The notes under the pieces are model-generated. The model did no database searches, was not told the origin of the DNA, and saw only the letters and a list, made by a program, of their open reading frames with translations. The translations under genes and the position numbers were made by a program. A stretch of 64,000 nt of DNA from Bryopsis sp. KO-2023 (Eukaryota; Chlorophyta; Ulvophyceae; Bryopsidales; Bryopsidaceae): the NCBI GenBank assembly GCA_030272585.1, contig BSYQ01000004.1, positions 6,572,001-6,636,000 on the forward strand. Direction: 5' to 3'. Shown one piece after another: positions 55,220-64,000 of this stretch. The first letter of the stretch is position 1; the number at the start of each line of letters is the position of its first letter.

Positions 55220-55522
55220 TTAGTCTCCATCATCTACGCCACGTTTACCTCCCCCACCAGGTTTACAACCTCTGTAGCAGCCTGCACCTCCTCCACCTGG
55301 CCAGGTCCACGGAGGTGGGCTGGCAACCAGGTTGCGCCGCACATGGATTTTTTTCTCTGGTAACACACGACTATCGTAAGCGAACCCCCTGTTCACATGT
55401 GGTGTATGTATATACATGTACCGCTAGCGCCCAACGCCAAGTTTGCTCTCATCCGCACCCGCAGGCCCTGCATTAATGCCACCCAGGAGCAGTCCGAGGA
55501 TTAAAAAAGCTATCAACTTCAT
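55220..55522 (-). CDS. Small secreted glycine-rich peptide GRP1' (46 aa, inverted copy of GRP1)
   Basis: Exon 1 (55522-55459) encodes MKLIAFLILGLLLGGINA plus GPA and ends at a phase-1 donor (G|GTGCGG). Exon 2 (55296-55220) follows acceptor GGCCAG and encodes GAGCYRGCKPGGGGKRGVDDGD, then TAA. The product is 46 residues. It keeps the C-x3-C motif of GRP1 exactly but lacks the long Gly/Asp run, so repeat contraction or expansion separates the two copies. The upstream 190 bases are also conserved with GRP1. Confidence 0.68.
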
Positions 55523-55904
55523 GGCAGGAAGCTTTGTCCGTAACGTTAGCGCGTACTCAGAGAGAGGCGAACCACAGCCAATTTTTGTTTCGACCAAGGG
55601 CCCATGACACAGGCTTAAGAATCCTGGATGCCTCCATCGTTGATTTCTCCACAGTACGATGTCAAGAGCAACAAGTACCACGTGTATGGAGGGTCGCTCT
55701 CTGATTTTCCACATCGTTATGTGTCTTGATTCTATCCGTACTCGTTGGCTTCTCAGGCTGATTTTTTCTTGTCACTTCTGCATGAATTTTTTCGATGAGG
55801 CTGTTGGAATCGAGTGTTGTTCCTCACACCTTCACCGAGATGGAGGGAGTCCAGTTTGGCATGGCACTTTTTGGTCAGTGTTGGGTTGATGATTCTTTTC
55901 TTCC

Positions 55905-56795
55905 GTGGGAATTTTGTTTTTTTTAAGTTTTTTTGATTTGGTGCGTTCCAAAATGCAACGTTCCATTGGACTTTTGAAATCAAGGGTTTTGGAATGGAAA
56001 CTTTCTGATCCGAAGTTACTAGTACAACTTTTTAAACAGATGGTGTTGGGTTCTGTGAATTACGCGGCTCCAGCTTGGTACCCACTTTTGTTAGTAGTGC
56101 AACGGGAGGAATTAGAAAAACTTTATCGCTCTTTTTTTCGATTTGTTTTGAGGCTTCCTCCCAATGTGCACACTGGATACATTTTTGCAGAGTTGGGTAT
56201 TTGGCCTTTACACTATAATTTGGTCCGACAGACTATACGGTTTTGGAATTCGTTGTGTGATCTATCGGAGGATCACCTTTTGTATGATTTGCTAAGGGCG
56301 TTACAAGAATATGCGACGCATCGGGCTTGTTGGTTGAAGGGTTTAGGGAACTTGATAAAAAAGGATTATCCGGCCTTTGATGGAAGGTCTCCGATTGATT
56401 TGCGGGTATGGTCATGTTCATATAAAAGGAGGATGCGTGGCCAGTTCTTTGATACTTCGATTAAGCGGGCAGGTTTATATCGTCTTTTGCGGGGTTTAGT
56501 GGTCAGATACTGGGATCCATTGTCAATGATAAAGGATATTCCTTTACGGACCGTTTATGTGCGATTTCGGGCGGGTTTACATGACTTGAGGGTATATGGT
56601 GGGATTCGACATGAGTTTACGGATCGTACCTATCCGTTATGTGGCAATGGACAAATTGAAACAGAGATTCATTTTTTGTTTATATGTGGTGCATTGTCTT
56701 CGATTCGTAGTACGTTCCCAGAATTTTTGGGTTTTACATCTTTACGTACTTTGTTTTTTTTATCACGATCAAGTAAGGGTGGCAAATTTTATTAG
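55905..56795 (+). pseudogene. 5'-truncated LINE (non-LTR retrotransposon) remnant, C-terminal part of ORF2
   Basis: An open frame of about 290 residues resembling the region after the RT palm in LINE ORF2 proteins: LGSVNYAAPAWYPLL, then a helical part, and a Cys/His motif near the end (YPLCGNGQIETEIHFLFIC). The usual first cysteine of that motif is replaced by Tyr. The catalytic RT core and any endonuclease are missing. Codon usage is strongly A/T-biased compared with neighbouring genes. It interrupts the right arm of the inverted duplication. Confidence 0.75.
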
Positions 56796-56907
56796 GATAA
56801 TGTTGAGGTTTCGACGAACATTATTAGACCTTTAGTCTCTAAAATGGTGGTTTGAGCTTGTGTTTGGGATTTGGTTGCGATAGAAGCGGAGCGGCTTCTC
56901 AGGCAAC

Positions 56908-56940
56908 ATTGTAATCATTATCATTATCATTATCATTATC
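56908..56940. repeat. (TCATTA)n tract downstream of the LINE ORF
   Basis: About five copies of TCATTA, roughly 110 bases after the LINE frame ends. Such short tandem tails often mark LINE 3' ends, but a further ~300 bases of foreign sequence follow before the duplicated arm resumes. Confidence 0.7.
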
Positions 56941-57858
56941 AGAACATTCTTTTGTGTTTGAAATTTGGATGTAATGAGCTTCTTGAGACTTTGAGAAATT
57001 GGGAACATTGACAATATTGGGTTTTTAAGGAACAAATGGGAACATTGCAGATATTGAGAGCATTGGGTATGGTTTCACGTATTTGATTGAGTTAGCTTCT
57101 AGAGGTGTTGATAATTTGATTTCAATGGATTGAATAGATTGGTTGAAGCGATATAAACTTTGCAAGCTAAGGGTTTCTATTTGTATTGCCCCCGAATCGG
57201 GGCCCCGATGCTGTAGGCTCTGGCCTGGCATGTCTTGCAATATTTTTGGCTGGTTAAGTTGAGGTTCATCACGTTGATAGCTTGTCTTGAAATCTTGTCA
57301 GTTCGACGCCGAACTTGTGCATTCCTACTCACAGTTTCTTAAATAAATGCAGTCAGGTCAGCCAACAGCGCCGTACTCGATATGACGCCGATTTGAAACT
57401 GAGAAAACCTTGAGACACCTTGAATGTGGCCGAGACGGAATTCAAGTGTGAAACAACAAACAAACAAATCTCAAATTGCATTCTAAACGAGAAACAACAT
57501 GGAAACAACGTTTCTTCAGTGAAAGCTAAAGTTAACTTTAGAAACACATGAAAATTTCCCTTACAAGATGAAAACAAAAACAAACTTGCTTGAACAGAAG
57601 CCTGCATTTTCCAAAGTCTTTTTCTTTTTCTTTTGGAAACTCTTTTTGAGAATCGTTTGCTTCTAATTCCAAAAGCAAGTATTCCAGTACTTGCTTTTGG
57701 AAAACTATTTAGTTTGCGTTGAGGGTGGATTCTGATCCAGGCATCAAGGGGGTGACGAGGAATGCTGCCAAAGACGCCGTGAACTATTGCAGCCACGAAA
57801 GCACAAAAGGTCGCCCACGATGTCGCATCGCTGTCCCACTCTCTGGACCGCAAGCGCG

Positions 57859-57864
57859 TATAAA
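57859..57864 (+). promoter_or_regulatory. TATA box of alanine-rich gene copy B
   Basis: TATAAA in the block GCGTATAAAAACCCAGTTCG, 150 bases before the ATG at 58009. The counterpart is at 5175-5180 on the minus strand. Confidence 0.6.
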
Positions 57865-58008
57865 AACCCAGTTCGCTCCTTGTTGATCACAAAAAAAAAC
57901 CTTCTGTGTCTACTTTTCTCTCGAAATTCGTTTTCTTTGGTGTCGAGGCTTTCGGCAATCCAGGGCTTGCTGCTTTTTACTGTGCTCCACTTGTGACGTT
58001 CGGTGGAA

Positions 58009-59116
58009 ATGGCCATGCAAAGAGTCGAAGCAGTGATCTTGATCGCCCTCATGGGCTTTGCCTCGGCCTCAGGTAAGGCGGCGCACTAAAGTTGTTTCAT
58101 GTGCGAGTTGCTGTTATTCTGTGTTTGACTGAGATGTTATGTTCGTTCAGGCGCCAGGACCTTGCACCGCAGCGTTGCAATCGCGAGGTCTACCTCCTCG
58201 TCAGGGGTGAGTTTTGAACGAGTAACCCCGCACATAACCCGGAATTGGCGTCGACAATGCTTGACGTGTGTGTGATTGTGAGCGTTCAGGGAGATTCCGG
58301 CGCCACTGCAAAAAACCTCGTGGCGGAGGCTTTCGCGAAAGCAAGCGCTGAAGGTGGCGATGCCAATGCAATCGCTAGCGCCGCCGCTCGGGAAGTCGGT
58401 GAGGCGTTCGCCGAGGCGTGGGCGAAAGCTACAGGCTCCGTGTTCGTCTCAGGAAACGGCCAGGCGGACTCACGCGCGAGGGCGAGCGCAGAAGCGCAAG
58501 CCAACATCTTCGGCAAGGCTATCGCTGGCGCTGTGGCGGACGCAGTGAATGGGAAGAACTTCGCTGGCTCCGCTGTGCGCGCCGAGGATGTGGCGGCTGC
58601 GATCGTGCGCGCCACAGCCAATGTGGAGGTGAAACTGTCGACCACCCAAGGATTCGCCAAGGCCACCTCCGAGGCCACCGCGAGGGTCGTCGCAACCGTC
58701 ACCGTCGAAGCCATTGGGGAAGCCATCGCTTTCACCGTCGACAGTGAGTGCTTCTGCTTGCCAGCTCTCTTTAAGAAACATGAAATATGTTGAAAGGAGG
58801 TAGTGATGGACCCTTCTGTTTTGTTTTTGACCCAGATCGTGCCGAGACTGGGGCAGGAGCCGTCGCAGATGTGCAAGTGAACACCAATGAGGACGACGCC
58901 AACGCCAACACCAACGTCGATGTTTCTGGGGATAGCTCGGCCGATGTGGACGCTGCTGCCGAGACGGTCGCCCAGAGGTGGCCCGTCTGTTCCGGAGAGG
59001 CCGCCTCCTGCTGCGGCAACCAGAACGAAAGCTTCTGCGGAAATTACAGCAGAAACAACATCGGAGCCGTCAAGGGCTGGAGGGAAAACGACTCGAATCA
59101 ATCATGCAAGTGCTAA
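58009..59116 (+). CDS. Secreted alanine-rich protein with cysteine-rich tail, copy B (284 aa)
   Basis: Exons 58009-58072, 58151-58206, 58290-58743 and 58836-59116 match those of copy A exactly in length, giving 284 residues. Only a handful of residues differ, in the signal peptide (MAMQRVEAVILIALMGFA), the following linker and the acidic linker (VNTNEDDANANTN). The alanine-rich exon-3 protein is identical as far as I can see. The six-cysteine tail is unchanged (VCSGEAASCCGNQNESFCGN...SCKC). The three introns differ clearly in sequence and length. Function is unknown; secretion is supported by the signal peptide. Confidence 0.87.
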
Positions 59117-60229
59117 ACTTATTCGAAGCCGCTTTTACTTTTTTTTTGCTCGCCTTGGGTGGGCAGATCGAATGCTTTTTTGGAATTGGTAGGAAGAGTG
59201 GGTGCATTCTGTAGGATGATGTGGGGAGTTCTTTCAAGATCAAATTTGAACAAACTCGTTTGGCTGTTGTAAAATAAAAAGCATGTGAGGAGCATATCTT
59301 GGGAAATGTCCCAGGACAAATGTTTCCACATGGAAATGCAAAATGCTGTCTTCTCGATCTTTCCATCCTAAATGTCGCCTCATCGTTCTTTCCAGTTCCT
59401 GCCTGAACCAATGCCAAAATTGGGCAATTCAAACAAGCACTCCAGGAAAAGAAATGAAACATTGAAATGAGAAATGAAAAAAAAAAGAGAAATGAGACAT
59501 TGATAAACCTGGCTCTCCCAAACATAATTTGCCAATGTCAGGTTGTTTCAAGCGGTTCAAAAACCGTCGTCCTTGAATCGTGGTCACCCAGAAGCAGAGT
59601 GCGAAACCAGCCCTGCCCCCACAAGGCCCGAAAACACAAGCACTTACGATTTGATCCCTTGATACATAAAGTACGAACGACTGCCACCGCCAAAGAAGGA
59701 ATTCACAACAACGTTTTTGTTTCCCAAGAACCCGATTACAAAAGCAATCCAGCAAGAACGCTCGAAAACATCATTAGCCGTTGAAACTCTTTGAGCATGT
59801 GTGCATGCTGAAATAACTGAATGCTAGAAAATTGATCCCCAAGGGCATCTATTCTACTTTTGACGACCGCCTCTGTGAAAAAGAAGTCTCAATGAAACAG
59901 GTTTCTCCCGCACAATGTAATTTGATGTTTGTTTGTTTGTTTGCTTCTGAATAGCACAAAAGATCAAGAAAAAGGACATGGAAGAAGCCATTCATTGAAG
60001 GCTCATCACCGACTGAACTCATTCGACACCAAATCAAAACGAGAGAAAAATTCTGTCTGGACGTCACACCACCATGGTGGACAGGTGGCAATAACAGGTG
60101 GTTGCACGAATGGGACGGTGCGGAGAGGTGCTGCGATGTAAATACCATCCTACCCCCGATCCGTTCTCAACAAACCAACCTGGAGGATTTTTTGTCGCTC
60201 TATGCACCTGACGAACAAAGCTTCTGACC
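59117..60229. other. Intergenic: 3' flank of copy B and promoter region of GRP3
   Basis: The first ~220 bases match the 3' flank of copy A. No other exon is supported. The last ~20 bases (ACGAACAAAGCTTCTGACC) match the leader just before GRP1. Confidence 0.55.
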
Positions 60230-60668
60230 ATGAAGTTGTTTGCCCTCATTCTGATCGCCTGCCTCCTGGTGGTGGATGTAAACGCTGATACAGCATATGG
60301 TACTCCAACTTGGCGCGTCGTGCCCATCGCTGCGACGGGTTGAAAATTTGTCTTGGTGTGTTTGCCCTTTCTTCCTTTTCTTTCTGTGTGGTTTGCAATG
60401 GTTGGTTATTCGTTTGTAGATGCCACGGAAGGTGTTGGAGGGGGCGGGGAAAGCGGGGAAGGTGGATCTCCGCCTCGAGGAGGCGGAGATTGCCCATGGT
60501 GGATGCTCTGTAAGTCTGGTGGGGGTGGCGGTGGCCCAGGGAAAAAATGTGAGTTTCTGCTTGTTTTTGCCGCGACCATAACAATTCGAAAAGCAAGAAA
60601 TGTTCCACGCAGCTGCTGTGGTTGCAGTGAGGCGCAAGCTTCTTTGGGTCGGCCACCGCCGCATGTGA
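60230..60668 (+). CDS. Small secreted glycine-rich peptide GRP3 (79 aa)
   Basis: Exons 60230-60299, 60420-60548 and 60628-60668, GT-AG, phases 1 and 1, 79 residues. Signal peptide MKLFALILIACLLVVDVNA. Exon 2 has EGVGGGGESGEGG, PPRGGG, then DCPWWMLCKS, giving a C-x5-C pair around two tryptophans, then Gly-rich to PGKK. Exon 3 encodes a strongly basic tail LRRKLLWVGHRRM. The leader (ACGAACAAAGCTTC) and exon-3 start (TGAGGCGCAA) are shared with GRP1 and GRP2 respectively. A cationic tail plus one disulfide would suit an antimicrobial or signalling peptide, but this is speculation. Confidence 0.72.
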
Positions 60669-62466
60669 TCGATGATCGCATCCCATGCCAAGTTTTGATT
60701 GTGTGCGTTCCATTGTGCTTCAAGAACTTCTTTTTCTTTGTTTTGCAATTTTTCTTTGTTTCCATATTTTCCAGAGTGAATGGTTGCCCCATTCTTGTAT
60801 CTGGACCCAAGAAACTCAACCTTGTTAGGAAATTTCGTTTTGTAATCATCAACACAGCTTGTCATGCTGATAATTTGGCTCCAAAGCATTGTATAGATTG
60901 AGTAAAGAGATAGAAATGTTGCTGCCTAAGGGTTTTTCTTTGGTTTCCCTCGATACTCTAGTCTGGATTGGCATGTCTTGTAACAAAATTTGGTTTGTTG
61001 GTAATCATGAACATGCTTGGGCAGTAGCTTTGTGCAGCCAGTTGCTGTACACCCTCAAAATACAAACAGCGAAATCTGACGTTCAGCTGTGCAGGATCCT
61101 ATCTGAAAATAAAGGGTGGCAAATAAGGGGTGAACCATGTCAGGGGGTTTTTTATCTGCAAATTAAAAAACTGGACATCCTGTTGATCCCCAGAAGGCTG
61201 TTTGTTTTTTTATCCTCAGTTTTCCCATCATATATACACAAATATATATCATCGCAATCTAATTTGCTGTCGCAAATTAAAAAAATTGTCTATCTGGATC
61301 ATCTGCACAATAATAAGAAATAAGATATACGACGATTTGCACACCAAAATCTGCCAGAAAGAGAAACGTAAATTTGGACAAAACAAATGTTTTATTCACC
61401 CCACCAAGTGAATTCCTTTCTACCTGAAGATCAGCATGCAGGTCCTTGATTGCTGACCTGGTTGGAATATGATCCCATCACAGCTCCCTGGTGTGAATAT
61501 TAAGGAAATCTATGTTGGAATGGGATCCCACATCCGGATGTTTGTGTGGCCACAGCATATTATCCACATATCTTGCACTCATTCTCTTCCTGACCAGCAA
61601 TATGCCACAATAAAGTCACTTTTTCGCTTATTTCTTTTTATCCAGGTCTTTTCCATACTTCGAAGAGATTCGAAGCGTTATGAGATGCGTTGTTGGCTCC
61701 ATGAATTTTTATTTTTATTTTATTTTATTTTTCCATGCAATGATGGCAGCACCATCCTTGAACAGGTCAACATACTCGACCCAACGCTACTTCTCCGATA
61801 TCTACAAAACCAATTATAGCAGGGGGTTCAGGGGAAACCCCCGATTCACATAATGTAAGATTTTAATGTCTAGGCTACTGGCGGAATGCTGTTCGCAAGG
61901 AAGCTTGAATGCAAGAAAACAAAATACCCCCATAAATGCTGTCGTCTGAACGAAAAGGGCAATACAAGATGCAAGGTTATTTTTGTAACCTAAAAAGTAA
62001 CCAACAATACCAAAAACACAGAAAGAAATACTGAAATGGGTCAAAAAGGAATCGGCACAGCTAAAATCAAACATGGAAGCAAAAAAGTGGAAGCATGCTC
62101 CTACAACGCATTCATGTTCACATCAACATCCATCCATATAGGGATGCATCAAAGCTTGAACCACACAAAATATATTTAAAACCACACCGGGAGTAATGTG
62201 TAGTGTTCAATCAACACAGCAGCTGGGCTTATCCCTTGAGAAAACGTTCATGACGCCAGTCACTTGAAAAAAGGAATTGTTGTCTGGGGGGCTACAATTG
62301 TTGCAACGTTCTGTCGGTTTTCTCGTTGTCAAGTTGTTCTTTTTGTTTGCCCTTCGTTGCGTTTTTTGTTCAACAGTGCAGATCAGTTTAGAGTGGCTAG
62401 GATGTTAAAAGTCTTCTTCCAGCACAGAAAGTTTTTATTGTCTTGAATAGCTTCTTTTTTTTGTAG
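60669..62466. other. Intergenic between GRP3 and the dUTPase
   Basis: 60774-60830 matches the GATTCAAGAAACTCAACC-type block found after GRP1 and GRP1' (here GACCCAAGAAACTCAACC), so the duplicated unit continues downstream of GRP3. The rest is A/T-rich with no supported exon. Confidence 0.5.
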
Positions 62467-62889
62467 ATGCTATTTGTTAAGCTTCTTTCAAAAGAAGCAG
62501 TTATTCCGGTTAGGGCAACTGGTGGATCTGCAGGCTATGATTTTTCTTCTCTACATGATTACTGTGTCCCTTCTTTCGGGCAAATTGTTGTGAATACTGG
62601 GGTTGGAGTGCAGATACCAGAAGGTCATTATGGTAGACTGGTAGTTCGAAGTGGGATCTGTGTTCGTCATGCTTTGCATGTTGGTGCTGGAGTTATTGAT
62701 CAGGATTATCGTGGTCCTTTGAAAATTATTGTCTTTAATTTTTCAAAGGAGGACTGTTTCATTAACAAAGGGGATAAGATTGCTCAGCTCATTTTAAAGA
62801 AAATTTCTACACCGAAGGTTGTGGTGGTTGCTTCGCTCTCTCAGAGTGATAGGGGTGACAAAGGTTTTGGTTCTTCTGATAACTTTTGA
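62467..62889 (+). CDS. dUTP diphosphatase (dUTPase), trimeric type, intronless (140 aa)
   Basis: A single-exon frame of 140 residues, the normal size for a trimeric dUTPase, which hydrolyses dUTP to dUMP and pyrophosphate and keeps uracil out of DNA. All five motifs are present: GSAGYDF (1), GRLVVRSGI (2), GAGVIDQDYRGPL (3), GDKIAQLIL (4) and the C-terminal RGDKGFGSS (5). The usual second Gly of motif 5 is Lys. The catalytic Asp of motif 3 is kept. No targeting peptide is seen. Codon third positions are A/T-rich, unlike the intron-bearing host genes but like the LINE remnant. A splice-acceptor-like TTTTTTGTAG abuts the ATG, so an upstream exon is possible. A cellular or virus/transposon-derived origin cannot be decided here. 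Confidence 0.9.
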   Translation: MLFVKLLSKEAVIPVRATGGSAGYDFSSLHDYCVPSFGQIVVNTGVGVQIPEGHYGRLVVRSGICVRHALHVGAGVIDQDYRGPLKIIVFNFSKEDCFINKGDKIAQLILKKISTPKVVVVASLSQSDRGDKGFGSSDNF

Positions 62890-63399
62890 AGGTTTGCTTT
62901 ATTGTTTTTTTGTTTTTTTTGGAGATTCTGATTTGTTTTTTGGACGGGTTTCTCGAATTTTCCGCAATAGAAGCTAATTACACATGTCCGTTTTTATTCA
63001 CAAATATAAATCCCAGATGCATACACCTGTCTAGCCCCTATCAAAAGAAAACGAATCAACGTGAATGGGGCAGCGCTCCAAAAAAGCAAACCCTTGCGAT
63101 CGATGCAAAGAAAGAGAAAGTTGCTGCCATGCCCGTTCCACCACCACCGAAAACGGTACATGTTGAATAATTGCTAACGACCGAGAGAAAGAACGAATCA
63201 AAAACTGACAATCAGAAGAAAACCCTCCAAAAGTCTCAGCCGCAAAACAAACAAAGTCCAAACCCAACGCATGACAACATGACGACACCTCTGATTCCCC
63301 CGATTCCCCCGATTCCCCCGATGAAATTTGTTGCTGCGGCCCGCTGTAGAATTCAGCGTTCACAACATCGCCTATCTCCGCCTCCCTCATATCTGAAAC

Positions 63400-64000
63400 T
63401 TGTTCAAACATTCTATTTTTTCGGGAGGTTTCATTTTCCCCCACCTGCTCCAAATCTTCGGGGCGGCCCCGTTTCCTGCAGAGGTCGTCGATCCGATCCA
63501 CGGACCGAACGAACCCCTTGCATTTCAACGAGGCCGATCCGAAGATTTGTCCTCGTTGCAACAGCTGCCCCCGTCGCTTCGCCCAAGATACTGATAACTT
63601 CTTTTCTCAAAAACGCCTGATAGTCTTTCAACTCGTCTCTAAGACGTTTCAACTCAAGCAGATGGGGCGGATCGATTTCTTTTGCGGCCTCTTTTCCCAT
63701 ATTTTTCTAACCTTCTTTCCTTCCACTACTCCTTATCCTTCGCTGGTTCTCCCGCTACTTCCGTCAATTCCTTTTTGTTTTTTTTTAGGGTACCTTCGAA
63801 AAAAAAGGAAAAAAAAAGAAAACCGGTTTTGTCTTTAACGAAACAAAACGAAGACAAAACAGAGAAAAAGAACACCCAAGATCGACGATTCAATTCGATT
63901 CGTTTCCAAAAAAAAGAGAGAGAAAGAGAGAGAGAGAGGCCGTTACCTCGTAGTCTTCGTCGAAGGAAGGTCCGATCGAGAAGAAGCAATAGAAGCCGAG
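63400..64000 (-). CDS. Possible gene entering from the right edge (partial, uncertain)
   Basis: On the minus strand, 64000-63947 is open and ends at a good donor (GAC TAC GAG|GTAACG), reading FSIGPSFDEDYE. About 245 bases later an AG precedes a frame with a charged helix (IDPPHLLELKRLRDELKDYQ, then FLRKEVISILGEATGAAVA). The phases agree, but the acceptor lacks a pyrimidine tract and the 3' end cannot be placed. No family is recognised. Confidence 0.35.
63909..63939. repeat. (AG)n microsatellite
   Basis: Purine-only AG-rich run between the putative donor and acceptor of the right-edge gene. Confidence 0.8.

Larger units (their letters stand above)
54530..57853 (-). repeat. Right arm of the large inverted segmental duplication
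   Basis: Reverse-oriented counterpart of 33144-35940. It carries GRP1' (55522-55220), the GATTCAAGAAACTCAACC block (about 54805-54825) and the GRP2 first-exon relic (54572-54505). At its far end, 57290-57853 matches 33144-33900. About 1.35 kb (roughly 55885-57245) that is absent from the left arm contains the LINE remnant. Confidence 0.85.

Noticed and set aside
63171-63620. Plus-strand Pro-rich frame with PPIPPIPP
   Set aside because: Low-complexity frame without a supported start, partner exon or motif; the opposite strand is a slightly better but still weak candidate.
1-64000. CRISPR arrays, bacterial operons, rRNA or tRNA genes
   Set aside because: No regularly spaced repeats, no ribosome-binding-site-led gene strings, and no cloverleaf or rRNA core sequence recognised by eye. 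A covariance-model scan would be decisive for tRNAs.

Overview
The window is nuclear DNA from a eukaryote, most likely an alga. Its genes are split by GT-AG introns with T-rich flanks. One gene encodes a plastid-type Rieske oxygenase with a transit-like N-terminus, and several encode secreted or membrane proteins with clear signal peptides. Coding exons of the host genes are GC-rich and the DNA between them is T/A-rich. The exact lineage cannot be read from this sequence. I joined exons by eye, requiring GT-AG borders and matching phases, and this gives complete reading frames for most genes.

Left part (1-14.8 kb): the 5' end of a beta-helix (Pmp-like) surface protein running off the left edge (-); a PLAC8 gene (+); an alanine-rich secreted protein with a cysteine tail (-), divergent from a pheophorbide-a-oxygenase/Tic55-type Rieske oxygenase (+); a membrane-anchored FkbM-like methyltransferase (+); and an SPFH/band-7 protein (-).

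Mobile block (15.46-26.83 kb): a tyrosine-recombinase retroelement of DIRS/PAT type with split direct repeats (A1 ... B1-A2 ... B2). A very young Ty3/gypsy chromovirus is nested in it on the other strand, with two 212-bp LTRs that look identical and a 5-bp target duplication. The gypsy copy landed where two host-element ORFs overlap and splits both.

Right part (27-64 kb): an exon-per-repeat ankyrin/coiled-coil gene (-); a cluster of tiny secreted glycine-rich peptides (at least five loci); a second PLAC8 gene; a single-pass membrane protein; a 14-exon, 1609-residue Pmp-like beta-helix protein with a multi-pass C-terminus; a LINE remnant; a second copy of the alanine-rich secreted gene; an intronless dUTPase; and a possible gene entering at the right edge.

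The segment 33.1-36.0 kb is present again, inverted, at 54.5-57.9 kb, where the LINE interrupts it. Next to that copy lies an inverted copy of the alanine-rich gene from 3.9-5.2 kb. The region is therefore a rapidly duplicating neighbourhood of secreted or surface proteins. The most likely undescribed material is the small glycine-rich Cys-pair peptide family and the alanine-rich/Cys-tail pair.
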